Source: an uncultured bacterium (lineage in GTDB: Bacteria > Cyanobacteriota > Vampirovibrionia > Gastranaerophilales > Gastranaerophilaceae). From it: 7,462 bases of DNA. The stretch is taken from positions 1-7,462 of the forward strand of contig OMVC01000055.1 of NCBI GenBank assembly GCA_900314375.1, written 5' to 3'. This document shows positions 1 to 6,209 of this stretch, one piece after another (positions within the stretch are counted from its first letter, which is position 1; the number at the start of each line of letters is the position of its first letter). A program made the translations under genes and the position numbers. The notes beneath the pieces were generated by a model that worked only from the letters and a program-made list of their open reading frames with translations, did not search any database and was not told where the DNA came from.

Positions 1-1417
1 AACCCATTGTAAAAGCTAAAGGGTGAAAGAGTTTTCCTGCAACACCATTAAATGCAAAAATCGGCAAAAAACAGCAAAGAATTATTAATGTTGAAAAGAA
101 TATCGGCTGCCACATTTCTTTAACTGCTTTATATACTAAAACTTTTTTTCTGCATTCGGTTAGATTATTTTTATAACCGGATATTTTTGTATAAATATTT
201 TCAGCTAAAATAACCGCTGCATCGACTAAAATCCCAAAATCTACTGCCCCCATACTCAAAAGGTTTGCAGGGATAGAAAATATTTTAAATAAAATAAACG
301 CAAAAGATAAAGCAAGGGGAATGGTCAGTGAAGTGATAAGCGTCAGCCTTAAATTTTTGATAAAAGCGTACAAAATCACGACCACAAAAAATATACCTAA
401 AATTACATTGTGCGAAATTGTTTTCATCGTGTTATTAATCAACGTGCTTCTATCATAAATTGGAACAAGTTTTACTCCTTTTGGCAGTTCAGAAATAATA
501 TCAGGGAGTGAGCGCTTTAAATTTTTGATTGTTTTTGAGGGATTTTCGCTCTTTCTCATTAAAACAATACCTTCAACCGTATCATCATTAAAGTTTTTAC
601 CGACTTGTCCGAGTCTTACCGCAGGCTCAATTACGACTTCTCCGACATCTTTTATCCTGATAGGCGTTCCTTTTTGAGAAGATATTACGGTATTCTTAAG
701 ACTTTCAATATCTGTAAATAACCCGATTCCTCTTACAATAAAAGCCTGATTATTATTATCAATATAATGCCCGCCGGCTGTTGAATTTGATTGCTTTATA
801 GCATCATAAACCTCTCTTACATCCAGATTATAAAACCTTATTTTTTCGTGGTTTAAAATGACTTTATAAGTTTTAACAGGCCCGCCAAAACTATTTACAT
901 TAATAACACCTTTTACCTGTTTAAAAGCTCGCTCCATATCCCAATCTTCAAGAGCTTTCAATGTCATAGGGTTATAAAAATCGGATTCTAGAGTATATCT
1001 GAAAATCTCACCGATAGGTGAAGCATCAGGCCCTAATTGCGGCTTGATATCCTCCGGTAAATCAGCCTGTGAAATCCGCTCTAATACTTGCTGTCTGATT
1101 AGGTTTGAGGGCATGTTGTCATCAAACACAACCTTTATAACCGAAAGTCCGAATAATGAATTTGAATAAAGCATTTTTTCATGGGGAATCCCGTTTAATT
1201 CTTTTTCAAGAGGAATTGTAGCAAGTCTTTCAACATCTTCGGCACTTTTTCCGGACATTTCTGTTATGACTTGAACCATTGGGGAAGTAAAATCCGGATA
1301 GGCTTCAATATCAAGAGTTTTTAGGCAAAACAATCCTGTAAGCATCATTATTACAGACAAAATTAGTACAATTTTTTTGTTTTTTAAAACATATTTTATT
1401 AATTTATTAAAGTTCAT
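1..1417 (-). CDS. Heavy-metal-type RND efflux pump (CzcA/CusA family), partial, N-terminal ~472 residues
   Basis: This is the inner-membrane proton-driven pump of a tripartite efflux system. I translated the minus strand from the ATG at 1417; the frame stays open to the window edge, so only about the first half of a family usually slightly over 1000 residues is present. Seen: a first membrane helix (about residues 12-30), a long periplasmic porter region containing AYPDFTSP, EMSGKSAEDVERLATIPLE, RQQVLERISQADLP and QLGPDASP, then helices from about residue 335 onward. The motif DFGILVDAAVILAEN places D393, D399 and E406 at the 6- and 7-residue spacing of the TM4 acidic residues of CzcA (D402, D408, E415), which marks the heavy-metal subgroup. 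The start codon lies inside the end of the outer-membrane factor gene (11-base overlap), implying translational coupling. The substrate is inferred: the CzcA-like acidic set suggests Zn/Co/Ni/Cd-type divalent cations more than Cu/Ag. Confidence 0.93.
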   Translation of the reverse strand, partial: MNFNKLIKYVLKNKKIVLILSVIMMLTGLFCLKTLDIEAYPDFTSPMVQVITEMSGKSAEDVERLATIPLEKELNGIPHEKMLYSNSLFGLSVIKVVFDDNMPSNLIRQQVLERISQADLPEDIKPQLGPDASPIGEIFRYTLESDFYNPMTLKALEDWDMERAFKQVKGVINVNSFGGPVKTYKVILNHEKIRFYNLDVREVYDAIKQSNSTAGGHYIDNNNQAFIVRGIGLFTDIESLKNTVISSQKGTPIRIKDVGEVVIEPAVRLGQVGKNFNDDTVEGIVLMRKSENPSKTIKNLKRSLPDIISELPKGVKLVPIYDRSTLINNTMKTISHNVILGIFFVVVILYAFIKNLRLTLITSLTIPLALSFAFILFKIFSIPANLLSMGAVDFGILVDAAVILAENIYTKISGYKNNLTECRKKVLVYKAVKEMWQPIFFSTLIILCCFLPIFAFNGVAGKLFHPLAFTMG

Positions 1418-2687
1418 CCATTTCCTCTTGATTTATTGATAGTAAAAACTCCAGCCAATCTGTATAATATTGAGCCAACGTGTCCGAATACCCTAAAATA
1501 ATATCCCTATAGTTTTGCTCCATAACAATTAAAGTTGTGAGGTTTGATTTCCCAACTTCATAGCTTCTTTTTGATAACCTTATAAATTCTGCTGACTCTT
1601 TTAACAAGGTTTCATTATAGTAATTTAGATTTTTTCTTGATGTTAAAAACTTTTCGTACTTTGCCTGAATATCTTTAGCTGCTTTGTTTTTTGTAGAGTC
1701 ATAATTTAATTGAGCTTGCTCCAATTCCAATTTCGCATTTTTTATTTCAGGACTAAATGAATACAAAACAGGAATATTTACTAAATTCGCCCCAATATAT
1801 CCACCGTTTTGGAATGTTCCGTCATCTGACATACCTTTAGATTGAAACCCATAACCGCCTTCAAGTTCAATATCAGGAACTCTTTGTCTTACTACATTAA
1901 TCAAATTTTTCTCGGCAACCTCAATATTGTTTTTTACTATTTGTATATCAAATCTTCGCTCAAGATAATTATTTACAACAGTTTGAGTATCAGGCAAATT
2001 TATGTTTAAAGGCGGGGTTTTGAAATCACTTGTAATATTACTGTCAGTTAAAAAATTTCCTTCTATTTCATACTGTTCGTTTGGAACATTTAGTACTTTA
2101 TTAAAATTTATATTTGCTACATCTATCTCGGTTTTGGCATTATTAATTGTCGTTGTCATTTGATTTAAGGCGATTTTTGCTTGCAAAACATCAATTTCAG
2201 CACTCGCTCCTGCTTCAACTCGCTTTTTTGCGATGTCAAGAAGGGTTTGTAAAAGTTGTTCTTGTTCTTTCAAGGTATGAAATTTTGTTTTTGCTCCAAG
2301 AGTTTCAATATAAGCTATTTTTACATCGGTTTTGAGTCTAAACGCCATATACAAAATATCGTTATCAGTCAATTTCAACTTTGCCTGCGCAAGTTTTTTT
2401 CGAGGACTTCGTTTTGCGATTTCTATAGTTTGTGTAATCCCTATTTGCTGAGGGTTGCCATGACCGGATTTACCAAAGTTCCAAAAAGTATAAATCCCCG
2501 GATTTTGAAGCCTGTTTGCAGATTTTATATTGTTTTTTGCAATATCAATGTTTAACTTGCCGCTTTTGTAGTCCAAATTATTTTCTAAAGCTATTTGGAT
2601 TGCCTCATTTAAAGAAATTGGTTTTATTTCTTCTGCACTTGCACCTAATTGAATTATTAATAATAAAAAAAGCACAAATTTTTTCAT
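1407..2687 (-). CDS. TolC/CzcC-like outer-membrane efflux factor
   Basis: The 426-residue protein is of usual length for an outer-membrane factor that forms the trimeric exit duct of a tripartite pump. Residues 1-18 form a signal peptide (two lysines, a run of leucine/isoleucine, then GASA before EEIK), a signal peptidase I type site; there is no lipobox cysteine, so it is not a lipoprotein. After it, ISLNEAIQIALENNLD is the typical opening helix of the OEP fold. The rest is rich in Asn, Gln, Lys and Glu with long helices in two related halves, including KKRVEAGASAEIDVLQAKIALNQ in the first and LSKRSYEVGKSNLTTLIVME in the second, the recurring helix pattern of TolC homologues. It lies 52 bases after the response regulator gene and overlaps the RND gene by 11 bases, so it very likely works with that pump. 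The ribosome-binding site before the ATG is weak. Its assignment to the CzcC branch rests mainly on the neighbour. Confidence 0.92.
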   Translation of the reverse strand: MKKFVLFLLLIIQLGASAEEIKPISLNEAIQIALENNLDYKSGKLNIDIAKNNIKSANRLQNPGIYTFWNFGKSGHGNPQQIGITQTIEIAKRSPRKKLAQAKLKLTDNDILYMAFRLKTDVKIAYIETLGAKTKFHTLKEQEQLLQTLLDIAKKRVEAGASAEIDVLQAKIALNQMTTTINNAKTEIDVANINFNKVLNVPNEQYEIEGNFLTDSNITSDFKTPPLNINLPDTQTVVNNYLERRFDIQIVKNNIEVAEKNLINVVRQRVPDIELEGGYGFQSKGMSDDGTFQNGGYIGANLVNIPVLYSFSPEIKNAKLELEQAQLNYDSTKNKAAKDIQAKYEKFLTSRKNLNYYNETLLKESAEFIRLSKRSYEVGKSNLTTLIVMEQNYRDIILGYSDTLAQYYTDWLEFLLSINQEEMDEL

Positions 2688-2745
2688 AAATTTATGCTAA
2701 TATAAATGTTTTTTATATTGACGTGACAAAAGTCATATATTATAT
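2688..2745 (-). promoter_or_regulatory. Possible internal promoter/operator in front of the efflux genes
   Basis: The 52-base gap between the response regulator and the outer-membrane factor has a perfect TATAAT on the minus strand (2744 to 2739, overlapping the regulator stop codon), but no convincing -35 box at the right distance. Just after it lies the inverted repeat TGAC-AAAA-GTCA (2724-2735), bordered by AT runs. A response-regulator site for extra, signal-dependent transcription of the pump genes is plausible. This is inference from position and symmetry; read-through from upstream is the alternative. Confidence 0.3.
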
Positions 2746-3381
2746 CAACCCCATCTCAATCGCTTTTAAAACGGCTCTTGTTCTATCTCTTACATTTAAT
2801 TTTTGAAAAATCGCTGAGGTATAATTTTTAACCACACCCGTTGAAATTGACAATAACTCTCCGATTTCTTTGTTGCTGTAACCGTTTGATATGAGCTTTA
2901 AAACTTCAATTTCTCTTTTTGTAAGCTCCTCTGTTATATCATCTATTGAAATGAACCTTGTATCCGCTTGAATTTTTTCTATTGTTTTTGGAGTTATCAA
3001 AGGGTTAATTATATGCTCGCCTTTCGCAGCCTTATAAATAGTATCAGATAAAATTTCAATTGACACATCCTTTAAAAGAAAAGCATTTGCACCCGCAACA
3101 AGTGCGTTTTTGTATAAATCCTCGTCGTTAAACGTTGTTAAAAGTATTGAATTTATTTTGACACCTGCATTATTCAATTTTTCCAAAACATCTATCCCGT
3201 TCATTTTCGGCATTTTAATATCCAAAAGCGCAACATCGGGTTTAAGTTCAATAATTTTATTATACGCATCAATCCCATCAGATGCTTCTGCAATTACCTC
3301 AAAATCATTGTTTAGCTTCAACAAACCTACAATTCCTTTCCTGACTAAATGTTGATCCTCTGCAACAATAATTCTAATCAT
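2740..3381 (-). CDS. NarL/FixJ-family response regulator
   Basis: This is the DNA-binding output partner of the upstream histidine kinase. The receiver domain fills about residues 1-120: acidic pocket AED, phospho-acceptor aspartate in DVALLDIKMP (D54 with the start used here), switch threonine in ILLTTF (T82) and the conserved lysine in AFLLKD (K104). The C-terminal LuxR-type HTH is clear from LTKREIEVLKLISNGYSNKEI and VKNYTSAIFQKLNVRDR. I chose the ATG at 3381 (213 residues) over the in-frame ATG at 3393. The downstream ATG follows a GGGGGT stretch at ribosome-binding distance, it overlaps the kinase stop in an ATGATTAG junction, and it puts the aspartate at the usual position; nothing like a ribosome-binding site precedes 3393. 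Kinase and regulator are thus coupled, and the efflux genes follow 52 bases downstream. Metal pumps of the Cus type are classically run by OmpR-class regulators, so a NarL-class regulator here is less usual. Confidence 0.93.
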   Translation of the reverse strand: MIRIIVAEDQHLVRKGIVGLLKLNNDFEVIAEASDGIDAYNKIIELKPDVALLDIKMPKMNGIDVLEKLNNAGVKINSILLTTFNDEDLYKNALVAGANAFLLKDVSIEILSDTIYKAAKGEHIINPLITPKTIEKIQADTRFISIDDITEELTKREIEVLKLISNGYSNKEIGELLSISTGVVKNYTSAIFQKLNVRDRTRAVLKAIEMGLI

Positions 3382-4585
3382 TGTTACCCCCATAAGGGAT
3401 TTTTATATTTGTAACAAAGCCGTTATTTTTTGAGGTTCTAAATTCAACACATCCAAAAAGTTCTTCAATTCTTTCTGTCATACCGCTTAGTCCGTTTGAG
3501 AGTTTTAAATTTTCACAGCCTACTCCATCGTCTTTAGCGTTTAAAATAATAAAATTATTCTCGTATTTTATTGAAATAAAAAGGCTTTCGGCTTCCGAGT
3601 ATTTCATTGCGTTTGTAATAATTTCCTGAACAGTTCTAAATAAAACGTGTTTTATTTTTTGATTTTGTATAACAAGGGATTTATCCATATCAAAAGTGAT
3701 TTTTGGCGATTTTATTGATTTTATAATCTTCGTTATTGCTTCGTATAAATCTAAACTTTTATCTTGTTTTAAGGCAGAAACTATTCCTCTGATATCATTC
3801 ATTAAAACTTTTGATGTGTCATAAGCATCTTGTATCGGTTCTTTTGCTTCATCCTTACATAGAGCATTTGCAAGCTGAAGATTTGTACTTATTGCAGCGA
3901 GATGATGCCCGATGCTGTCGTGGAGCTCTCTTGCAATATCAATTCTTTCAGAGTTTCTTATTGAAATATCATCAATTTCTTTAAATACTTTCAATTTAGC
4001 GTTCGTTATTTCAAGTTCAAGCCTCTGTTTAATTTCTTGCACCAACACAATCCCAAGAATAAACAAAAATATATGAAAACTGCAGGTTGAAACCGTATCA
4101 GCTAAAATTTGGTCAAGCAGAGTGCCTTTTACAATATCAATGAATTCAAGTTTTTTAACGTCGGGAACTAAAATATCAACCGTTAAACAAGATAAAATGT
4201 TTAACAAAACTAAAATTACGGAATATTTTTTCTTTAAAACAAAGCCAACAAGCAGACTTACGATGTAGTTCAAAGAAACACAGACAATACTGCCGGAAAT
4301 TGCCATTAATAAAAGACAGCAGATGTTTTTGTACGATTTTACGTGAATTTTATTTTGCATTAATTTCAAAAATGAAATCAAATACACAATAAAGAAAAAA
4401 CTTACAAACACAACGTTCAATATTTTTGAGGGTGAATAAAAAGGAAGTCTGTTTAAAATGTTCCCAAAACCATATACAATCATTAAGTCGGAATGATTTA
4501 AAATTATTATCAAAATTGACCAGATAAACATCAGGGCAATAACCCAAACCCCTGCAATTTTAATAAAACTTTCCGACTTCAGCAT
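3374..4585 (-). CDS. Membrane sensor histidine kinase, HisKA_3 (NarX/DesK) type
   Basis: This is the kinase that should phosphorylate the overlapping NarL-type regulator. With the ATG at 4585 it has 403 residues. The N-terminal half is hydrophobic, with about five or six membrane helices (around 8-29, 56-73, 88-116 as one or two, 123-140, 166-183) and short loops, so the signal is probably sensed in or near the membrane and not by a large periplasmic domain. A helical linker leads to the HisKA_3 motif RIDIARELHDSIGHHL with phospho-acceptor His222. The ATP-binding domain has the N box EIITNAMKY (Asn325), the DDGVG box (from residue 352) and the glycine motif NGLSGM (364-369). The frame is open further to a GTG at 4645, but that codon lies inside a terminator hairpin, whereas the ATG at 4585 has GAGAGG six bases before it; I therefore use the shorter start. 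The ligand cannot be read from the sequence; the downstream metal-type pump suggests a metal or membrane stress. Confidence 0.93.
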   Translation of the reverse strand: MLKSESFIKIAGVWVIALMFIWSILIIILNHSDLMIVYGFGNILNRLPFYSPSKILNVVFVSFFFIVYLISFLKLMQNKIHVKSYKNICCLLLMAISGSIVCVSLNYIVSLLVGFVLKKKYSVILVLLNILSCLTVDILVPDVKKLEFIDIVKGTLLDQILADTVSTCSFHIFLFILGIVLVQEIKQRLELEITNAKLKVFKEIDDISIRNSERIDIARELHDSIGHHLAAISTNLQLANALCKDEAKEPIQDAYDTSKVLMNDIRGIVSALKQDKSLDLYEAITKIIKSIKSPKITFDMDKSLVIQNQKIKHVLFRTVQEIITNAMKYSEAESLFISIKYENNFIILNAKDDGVGCENLKLSNGLSGMTERIEELFGCVEFRTSKNNGFVTNIKIPYGGNND

Positions 4586-4591
4586 AATAAA

Positions 4592-4609
4592 CCTCTCAAG
4601 GTTATTATA
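4592..4609 (-). promoter_or_regulatory. Likely -10 box and ribosome-binding site of the kinase-efflux operon
   Basis: On the minus strand TATAAT (4609 to 4604) is followed by GAGAGG (4597 to 4592) and, six bases later, the ATG of the kinase. The -35 position (around 4627-4632) has no good match and falls inside the terminator hairpin. If this -10 is used, the leader is only about a dozen bases and begins almost at the ribosome-binding site. The ribosome-binding site is firm; the promoter is moderate because it lacks a -35 box. Confidence 0.5.
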
Positions 4610-4613
4610 TAAC

Positions 4614-4649
4614 AAGAGTGCGAAAACATCTGTTATGTTTCGCACTCTT
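4614..4649 (-). terminator. Strong hairpin terminator between the reductase gene and the kinase operon
   Basis: The left arm 4614-4628 and right arm 4636-4649 pair almost perfectly (AAGAGTGCGAAA with TTTCGCACTCTT, then a further CA/TG pair past one bulged A), with a seven-base loop. It begins 13 bases after the stop of the minus-strand reductase gene. Read on the minus strand it is followed by TTGTTATAT, a modest U-rich tail, so it should end the reductase transcript. The opposite strand also has a TTTAAT tail, but no plus-strand gene enters from the left. Confidence 0.75.
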
Positions 4650-4662
4650 TAATAAAAATTCT

Positions 4663-5295
4663 TTATTCTCTTACTACAGATATTCTTTGTTGAATATATT
4701 TATCTTGAACGGCAATATCGACCATTGCAACGGCATAATCTGCGTAAGAAATTATGCTTTCACCTTTGCTGTTAGGTATTAATTCTTCTCCGTTTAGGAT
4801 ATATTTCCCCGTTCTCTCTCCATCTGCTTGAAAATCAGCCGCAGGGCTTAAGAATGTCCATTTAACATCATTTCTTTTTCTTAATTCCTCCAGTTCTTTG
4901 CTTTGAGCTTTTGCAAGCGGAATATAAACTTCAGGGAAATCAGGAGTTTGATATACTTGAATTGTATGTTCGGGGTTAACATACAAACTTCCGGCACCGC
5001 CAACAATTAACAATCTTTTATCCGTTCTTGCCAACAAATCACACAAATATTGTGAGCTTTTTACGTGTAAAGGCAGCGCATCTTCGCTCCAAGCACCAAA
5101 CGCATCAATTATCACGTCAAAATCTTTTAAGTCTTCTTTTGTCAGGTCGAACAAATCTTTTAAAATAGCATTTTTAGCATTCGTTTGATTTTCGCCTCTT
5201 ACAATTGCTGTAACATCCAAACCTCTTGAAACAGCTTCGTTTGTGATTAATTTTCCTGCCCTGCCGTTAGCGCATACAATAGCGATTTTTACCAT
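4663..5295 (-). CDS. NAD(P)-binding reductase, NADH-flavin reductase-like (COG2910 type)
   Basis: This 210-residue protein has a Rossmann fold of the atypical short-chain dehydrogenase/NmrA kind, a cytoplasmic NAD(P)H-dependent oxidoreductase family of unsettled substrate (putative NADH-flavin reductases). Seen: strand MVKIAIV followed by CANGRAG (residues 8-14) as dinucleotide-binding loop, AIVRGEN after the second strand, DVIIDAFGAW in the middle, LLIVGGAGSLYVNPEHT (residues about 95-111), and the C-terminal family block LSPAADFQADGERTGKY. The usual first glycine of GxxGxxG is a cysteine (Cys8); I recall this as normal in a clostridial-type subgroup, so it is probably not damage. AAAGGAG stands at good distance before the ATG. 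The gene is divergent from an HxlR repressor, a pairing often seen for quinone- or aldehyde-responsive reductases, so a role in electrophile or redox stress is likely but inferred. Confidence 0.88.
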   Translation of the reverse strand: MVKIAIVCANGRAGKLITNEAVSRGLDVTAIVRGENQTNAKNAILKDLFDLTKEDLKDFDVIIDAFGAWSEDALPLHVKSSQYLCDLLARTDKRLLIVGGAGSLYVNPEHTIQVYQTPDFPEVYIPLAKAQSKELEELRKRNDVKWTFLSPAADFQADGERTGKYILNGEELIPNSKGESIISYADYAVAMVDIAVQDKYIQQRISVVRE

Positions 5296-5330
5296 AAAAC
5301 TCTCCTTTGCTTTTTCATTTTTATGGTTTT

Positions 5331-5359
5331 ATAATAAATTAGTCGGTATATATTGTAAA
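5331..5359 (-). promoter_or_regulatory. Promoter of the reductase gene
   Basis: On the minus strand TTTACA (5359 to 5354) and TATTAT (5336 to 5331) are 17 bases apart, each one base off the sigma-70 consensus. Transcription would start near 5324, giving a leader of about 30 bases that contains the AAAGGAG ribosome-binding site. The -35 box overlaps the probable -35 box of the divergent HxlR gene. Confidence 0.65.
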
Positions 5360-5380
5360 GTAAGCACAAAAAAGTAATAT
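5353..5380 (+). promoter_or_regulatory. Probable promoter of the HxlR repressor gene
   Basis: TTGTAA (5353-5358) and TAATAT (5375-5380) are 16 bases apart, each matching four of six consensus bases. The -35 box lies on top of that of the divergent reductase promoter, so a protein bound here could affect both genes. Moderate evidence only. Confidence 0.4.
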
Positions 5381-5400
5381 AGTAACTATTAGAAACTATT
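5379..5400. promoter_or_regulatory. Candidate HxlR operator: tandem 10-bp repeat with inverted symmetry
   Basis: TAGTAACTATT (5380-5390) and TAGAAACTATT (5390-5400) form a tandem repeat with a 10-bp period, one helical turn, differing at one base. The first copy also contains the perfect inverted repeat ATAGT-A-ACTAT (5379-5389), as expected for a dimeric winged-helix protein. It sits just downstream of the presumed -10 of the repressor gene, fitting autorepression. A second pair of AAAGTAA repeats (5357-5363, 5371-5377) lies over the promoters and could be another site. Confidence 0.45.
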
Positions 5401-5423
5401 TAATAAATGAAAGGTTTTAGATT

Positions 5424-5750
5424 ATGAAGAACAAAAAAGAATTACCGCCATGTCCTGTTGAAGTTACGTTAAGCATGATTTCAGACAGGTGGAAAGTTTT
5501 GATAATTAGGGATTTAATCACCGGCACAAAAAGATTCGGAGAACTTAGAAAATCAATCGGAAAAGTGTCGCAAAAGGTTTTGACAACAAACCTCAGAGGG
5601 ATGGAGGAGGACGGACTTGTTACAAGAAAAGTCTATGCCGAAGTTCCGCCAAGAGTGGAATATACTCTAACCGAAACAGGCAGAAGTCTAAAACCCATAC
5701 TTGATGCTATGGATAAATGGGGAAGTGAATATAAAATTAAATGCAAATAA
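5424..5750 (+). CDS. HxlR-family winged-helix transcriptional regulator
   Basis: The 108-residue protein is a single winged-helix domain of usual HxlR length, working as a dimer. Family signatures seen are CPVEVTLSMISDRWKVLIIR near the start, GTKRFGELRKSIGKVSQKVLT as the recognition region, LRGMEEDGLVTRKVYAEVPPRVEYTLTETG as the wing, and GRSLKPILDAMDKWG as the dimer helix. Cys10, just before the first helix, lies where HxlR sensors such as YodB, CatR and HypR carry their thiol switch, so sensing of quinones, aldehydes or hypochlorite is plausible. A second cysteine (Cys107) is the penultimate residue. GAAAGG precedes the ATG by about nine bases. It is divergent from the reductase gene, its likely target. 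A Mu-like element begins soon after its stop codon. Confidence 0.93.
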   Translation: MKNKKELPPCPVEVTLSMISDRWKVLIIRDLITGTKRFGELRKSIGKVSQKVLTTNLRGMEEDGLVTRKVYAEVPPRVEYTLTETGRSLKPILDAMDKWGSEYKIKCK

Positions 5751-5784
5751 TAGCAGGCATGACAATTGAATGTCTTTACATTAA
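5751..5784. mobile_element. Probable left boundary zone of the Mu-like element
   Basis: These 34 bases separate the end of the HxlR gene from the end of the leftward HTH gene that belongs to the transposable element by layout. Mu-like elements begin with TG; a TG that opens TGTCTTTACATTAAT lies at 5771, and ATGTCT occurs at 5770-5775 and again at 5804-5809, which might be repeated transposase-binding sites. The terminus is not proven, since neither the right end nor an empty site is in view. Confidence 0.3.
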
Positions 5785-6060
5785 TCAAATACAACAATAA
5801 TTTATGTCTAAAATATGTATAATATAACTTTCAAAATCTTTGTTATAGCGTTTGCCGGTTATGAGTTTTGATATGTAGCTTTCGGTTAGATTTAATCTTT
5901 TGGCAAGCATTTTTTGCGGTATATTTTTCTGCAACATTTTAAAACGTATCATTCTTTCCCTGCGGTACAGAAAATGACTTCCACCGTTTTTCTTATTATT
6001 CGGACTCTTTGACATTTTTTGCTCAAGTAATTCAACCTGTTTTCTTAATTCTTTTTTCAT
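5785..6060 (-). CDS. Small HTH protein, probable repressor of the Mu-like element
   Basis: The 91-residue protein begins with a charged heptad-like helix (KELRKQVELLEQKM, residues 3-16), a polar linker, then an XRE-like helix-turn-helix around residues 48-70 (QKMLAKRLNLTESYISKLITGK: the Q-x-x-LA-x-x-L-x-x-S-x-x-IS-x-x-ITG-x-R pattern). A short tail ends in NYCCI. AAAGGAG stands eight bases before the ATG, supporting the start at 6060. It is transcribed away from the transposase, with a repeat-rich control region between, exactly where phage Mu has its c repressor. The role as lysogeny/transposition repressor is inferred from fold and place; it has no visible similarity to the Mu c protein itself. 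It could instead be an unrelated host XRE regulator next to the insertion. Confidence 0.7.
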   Translation of the reverse strand: MKKELRKQVELLEQKMSKSPNNKKNGGSHFLYRRERMIRFKMLQKNIPQKMLAKRLNLTESYISKLITGKRYNKDFESYIIHILDINYCCI

Positions 6061-6098
6061 GGGGTAACTCCTTTAGGGTAGATGATTTGGGTACACAC

Positions 6099-6126
6099 AT
6101 TTTAACTCGTTTTAAAGAAACATCAA
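6099..6126 (-). promoter_or_regulatory. Promoter of the HTH repressor gene
   Basis: On the minus strand TTGATG (6126 to 6121) and TAAAAT (6104 to 6099) are 16 bases apart, with four and five matches to consensus. The start would be near 6092, leaving a leader of about 30 bases with the AAAGGAG ribosome-binding site. The TCCGA repeat array starts about 10 bases upstream of the -35, well placed for autoregulation. Confidence 0.5.
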
Positions 6127-6135
6127 GTCCTTATT

Positions 6136-6195
6136 TGTTTCCGACTATGTGTCCGAATGATACAAATTAAGTCGGAAACAGTTCCAATTTTCCGA
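6136..6195. promoter_or_regulatory. Repeat array between repressor and transposase: candidate operators/transposition enhancer
   Basis: TGTTTCCGACT (6136-6146) and AGTCGGAAACA (6170-6180) form a perfect 11-bp inverted repeat. The core TCCGA recurs at 6140-6144, 6152-6156, inverted at 6172-6176, and at 6191-6195, four times in about 60 bases of otherwise AT-rich DNA. In phage Mu the repressor operators lie here and double as the internal enhancer contacted by the transposase. The same double role is inferred, not shown. Alternatively the array, which opens with TG and closes with CA, is itself a transposase-binding end. I see no convincing sigma-70 promoter for the transposase within it. Confidence 0.55.
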
Positions 6196-6209
6196 GTTCA
6201 GAGTCATTA

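Noticed and set aside
2147..2555. Two overlapping open frames on the plus strand
   Set aside because: They lie antisense to the well-supported outer-membrane factor gene, have no recognisable domain and unusual composition; shadows.
3110..3355. Open frame on the plus strand
   Set aside because: Antisense to the receiver domain of the response regulator; Ser/Ile-rich low-complexity translation with no family likeness.
3382..3393. Longer start (ATG at 3393) for the response regulator
   Set aside because: No ribosome-binding site before it; the ATG at 3381 has a G-run at the right distance and gives standard receiver numbering.
4350..4547. Second open frame on the minus strand within the kinase gene
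   Set aside because: Out of frame with the kinase membrane domain, no ribosome-binding site of note and no domain.
4586..4645. N-terminal extension of the kinase from a GTG codon
   Set aside because: The codon is in the arm of a terminator hairpin and has no ribosome-binding site; the ATG at 4585 does.
5760..5777. GACA...TGTC hairpin after the HxlR gene as a terminator
   Set aside because: The stem is only four base pairs and AT-bordered with only TTT following; too weak to call, and the sequence may be the element's end.
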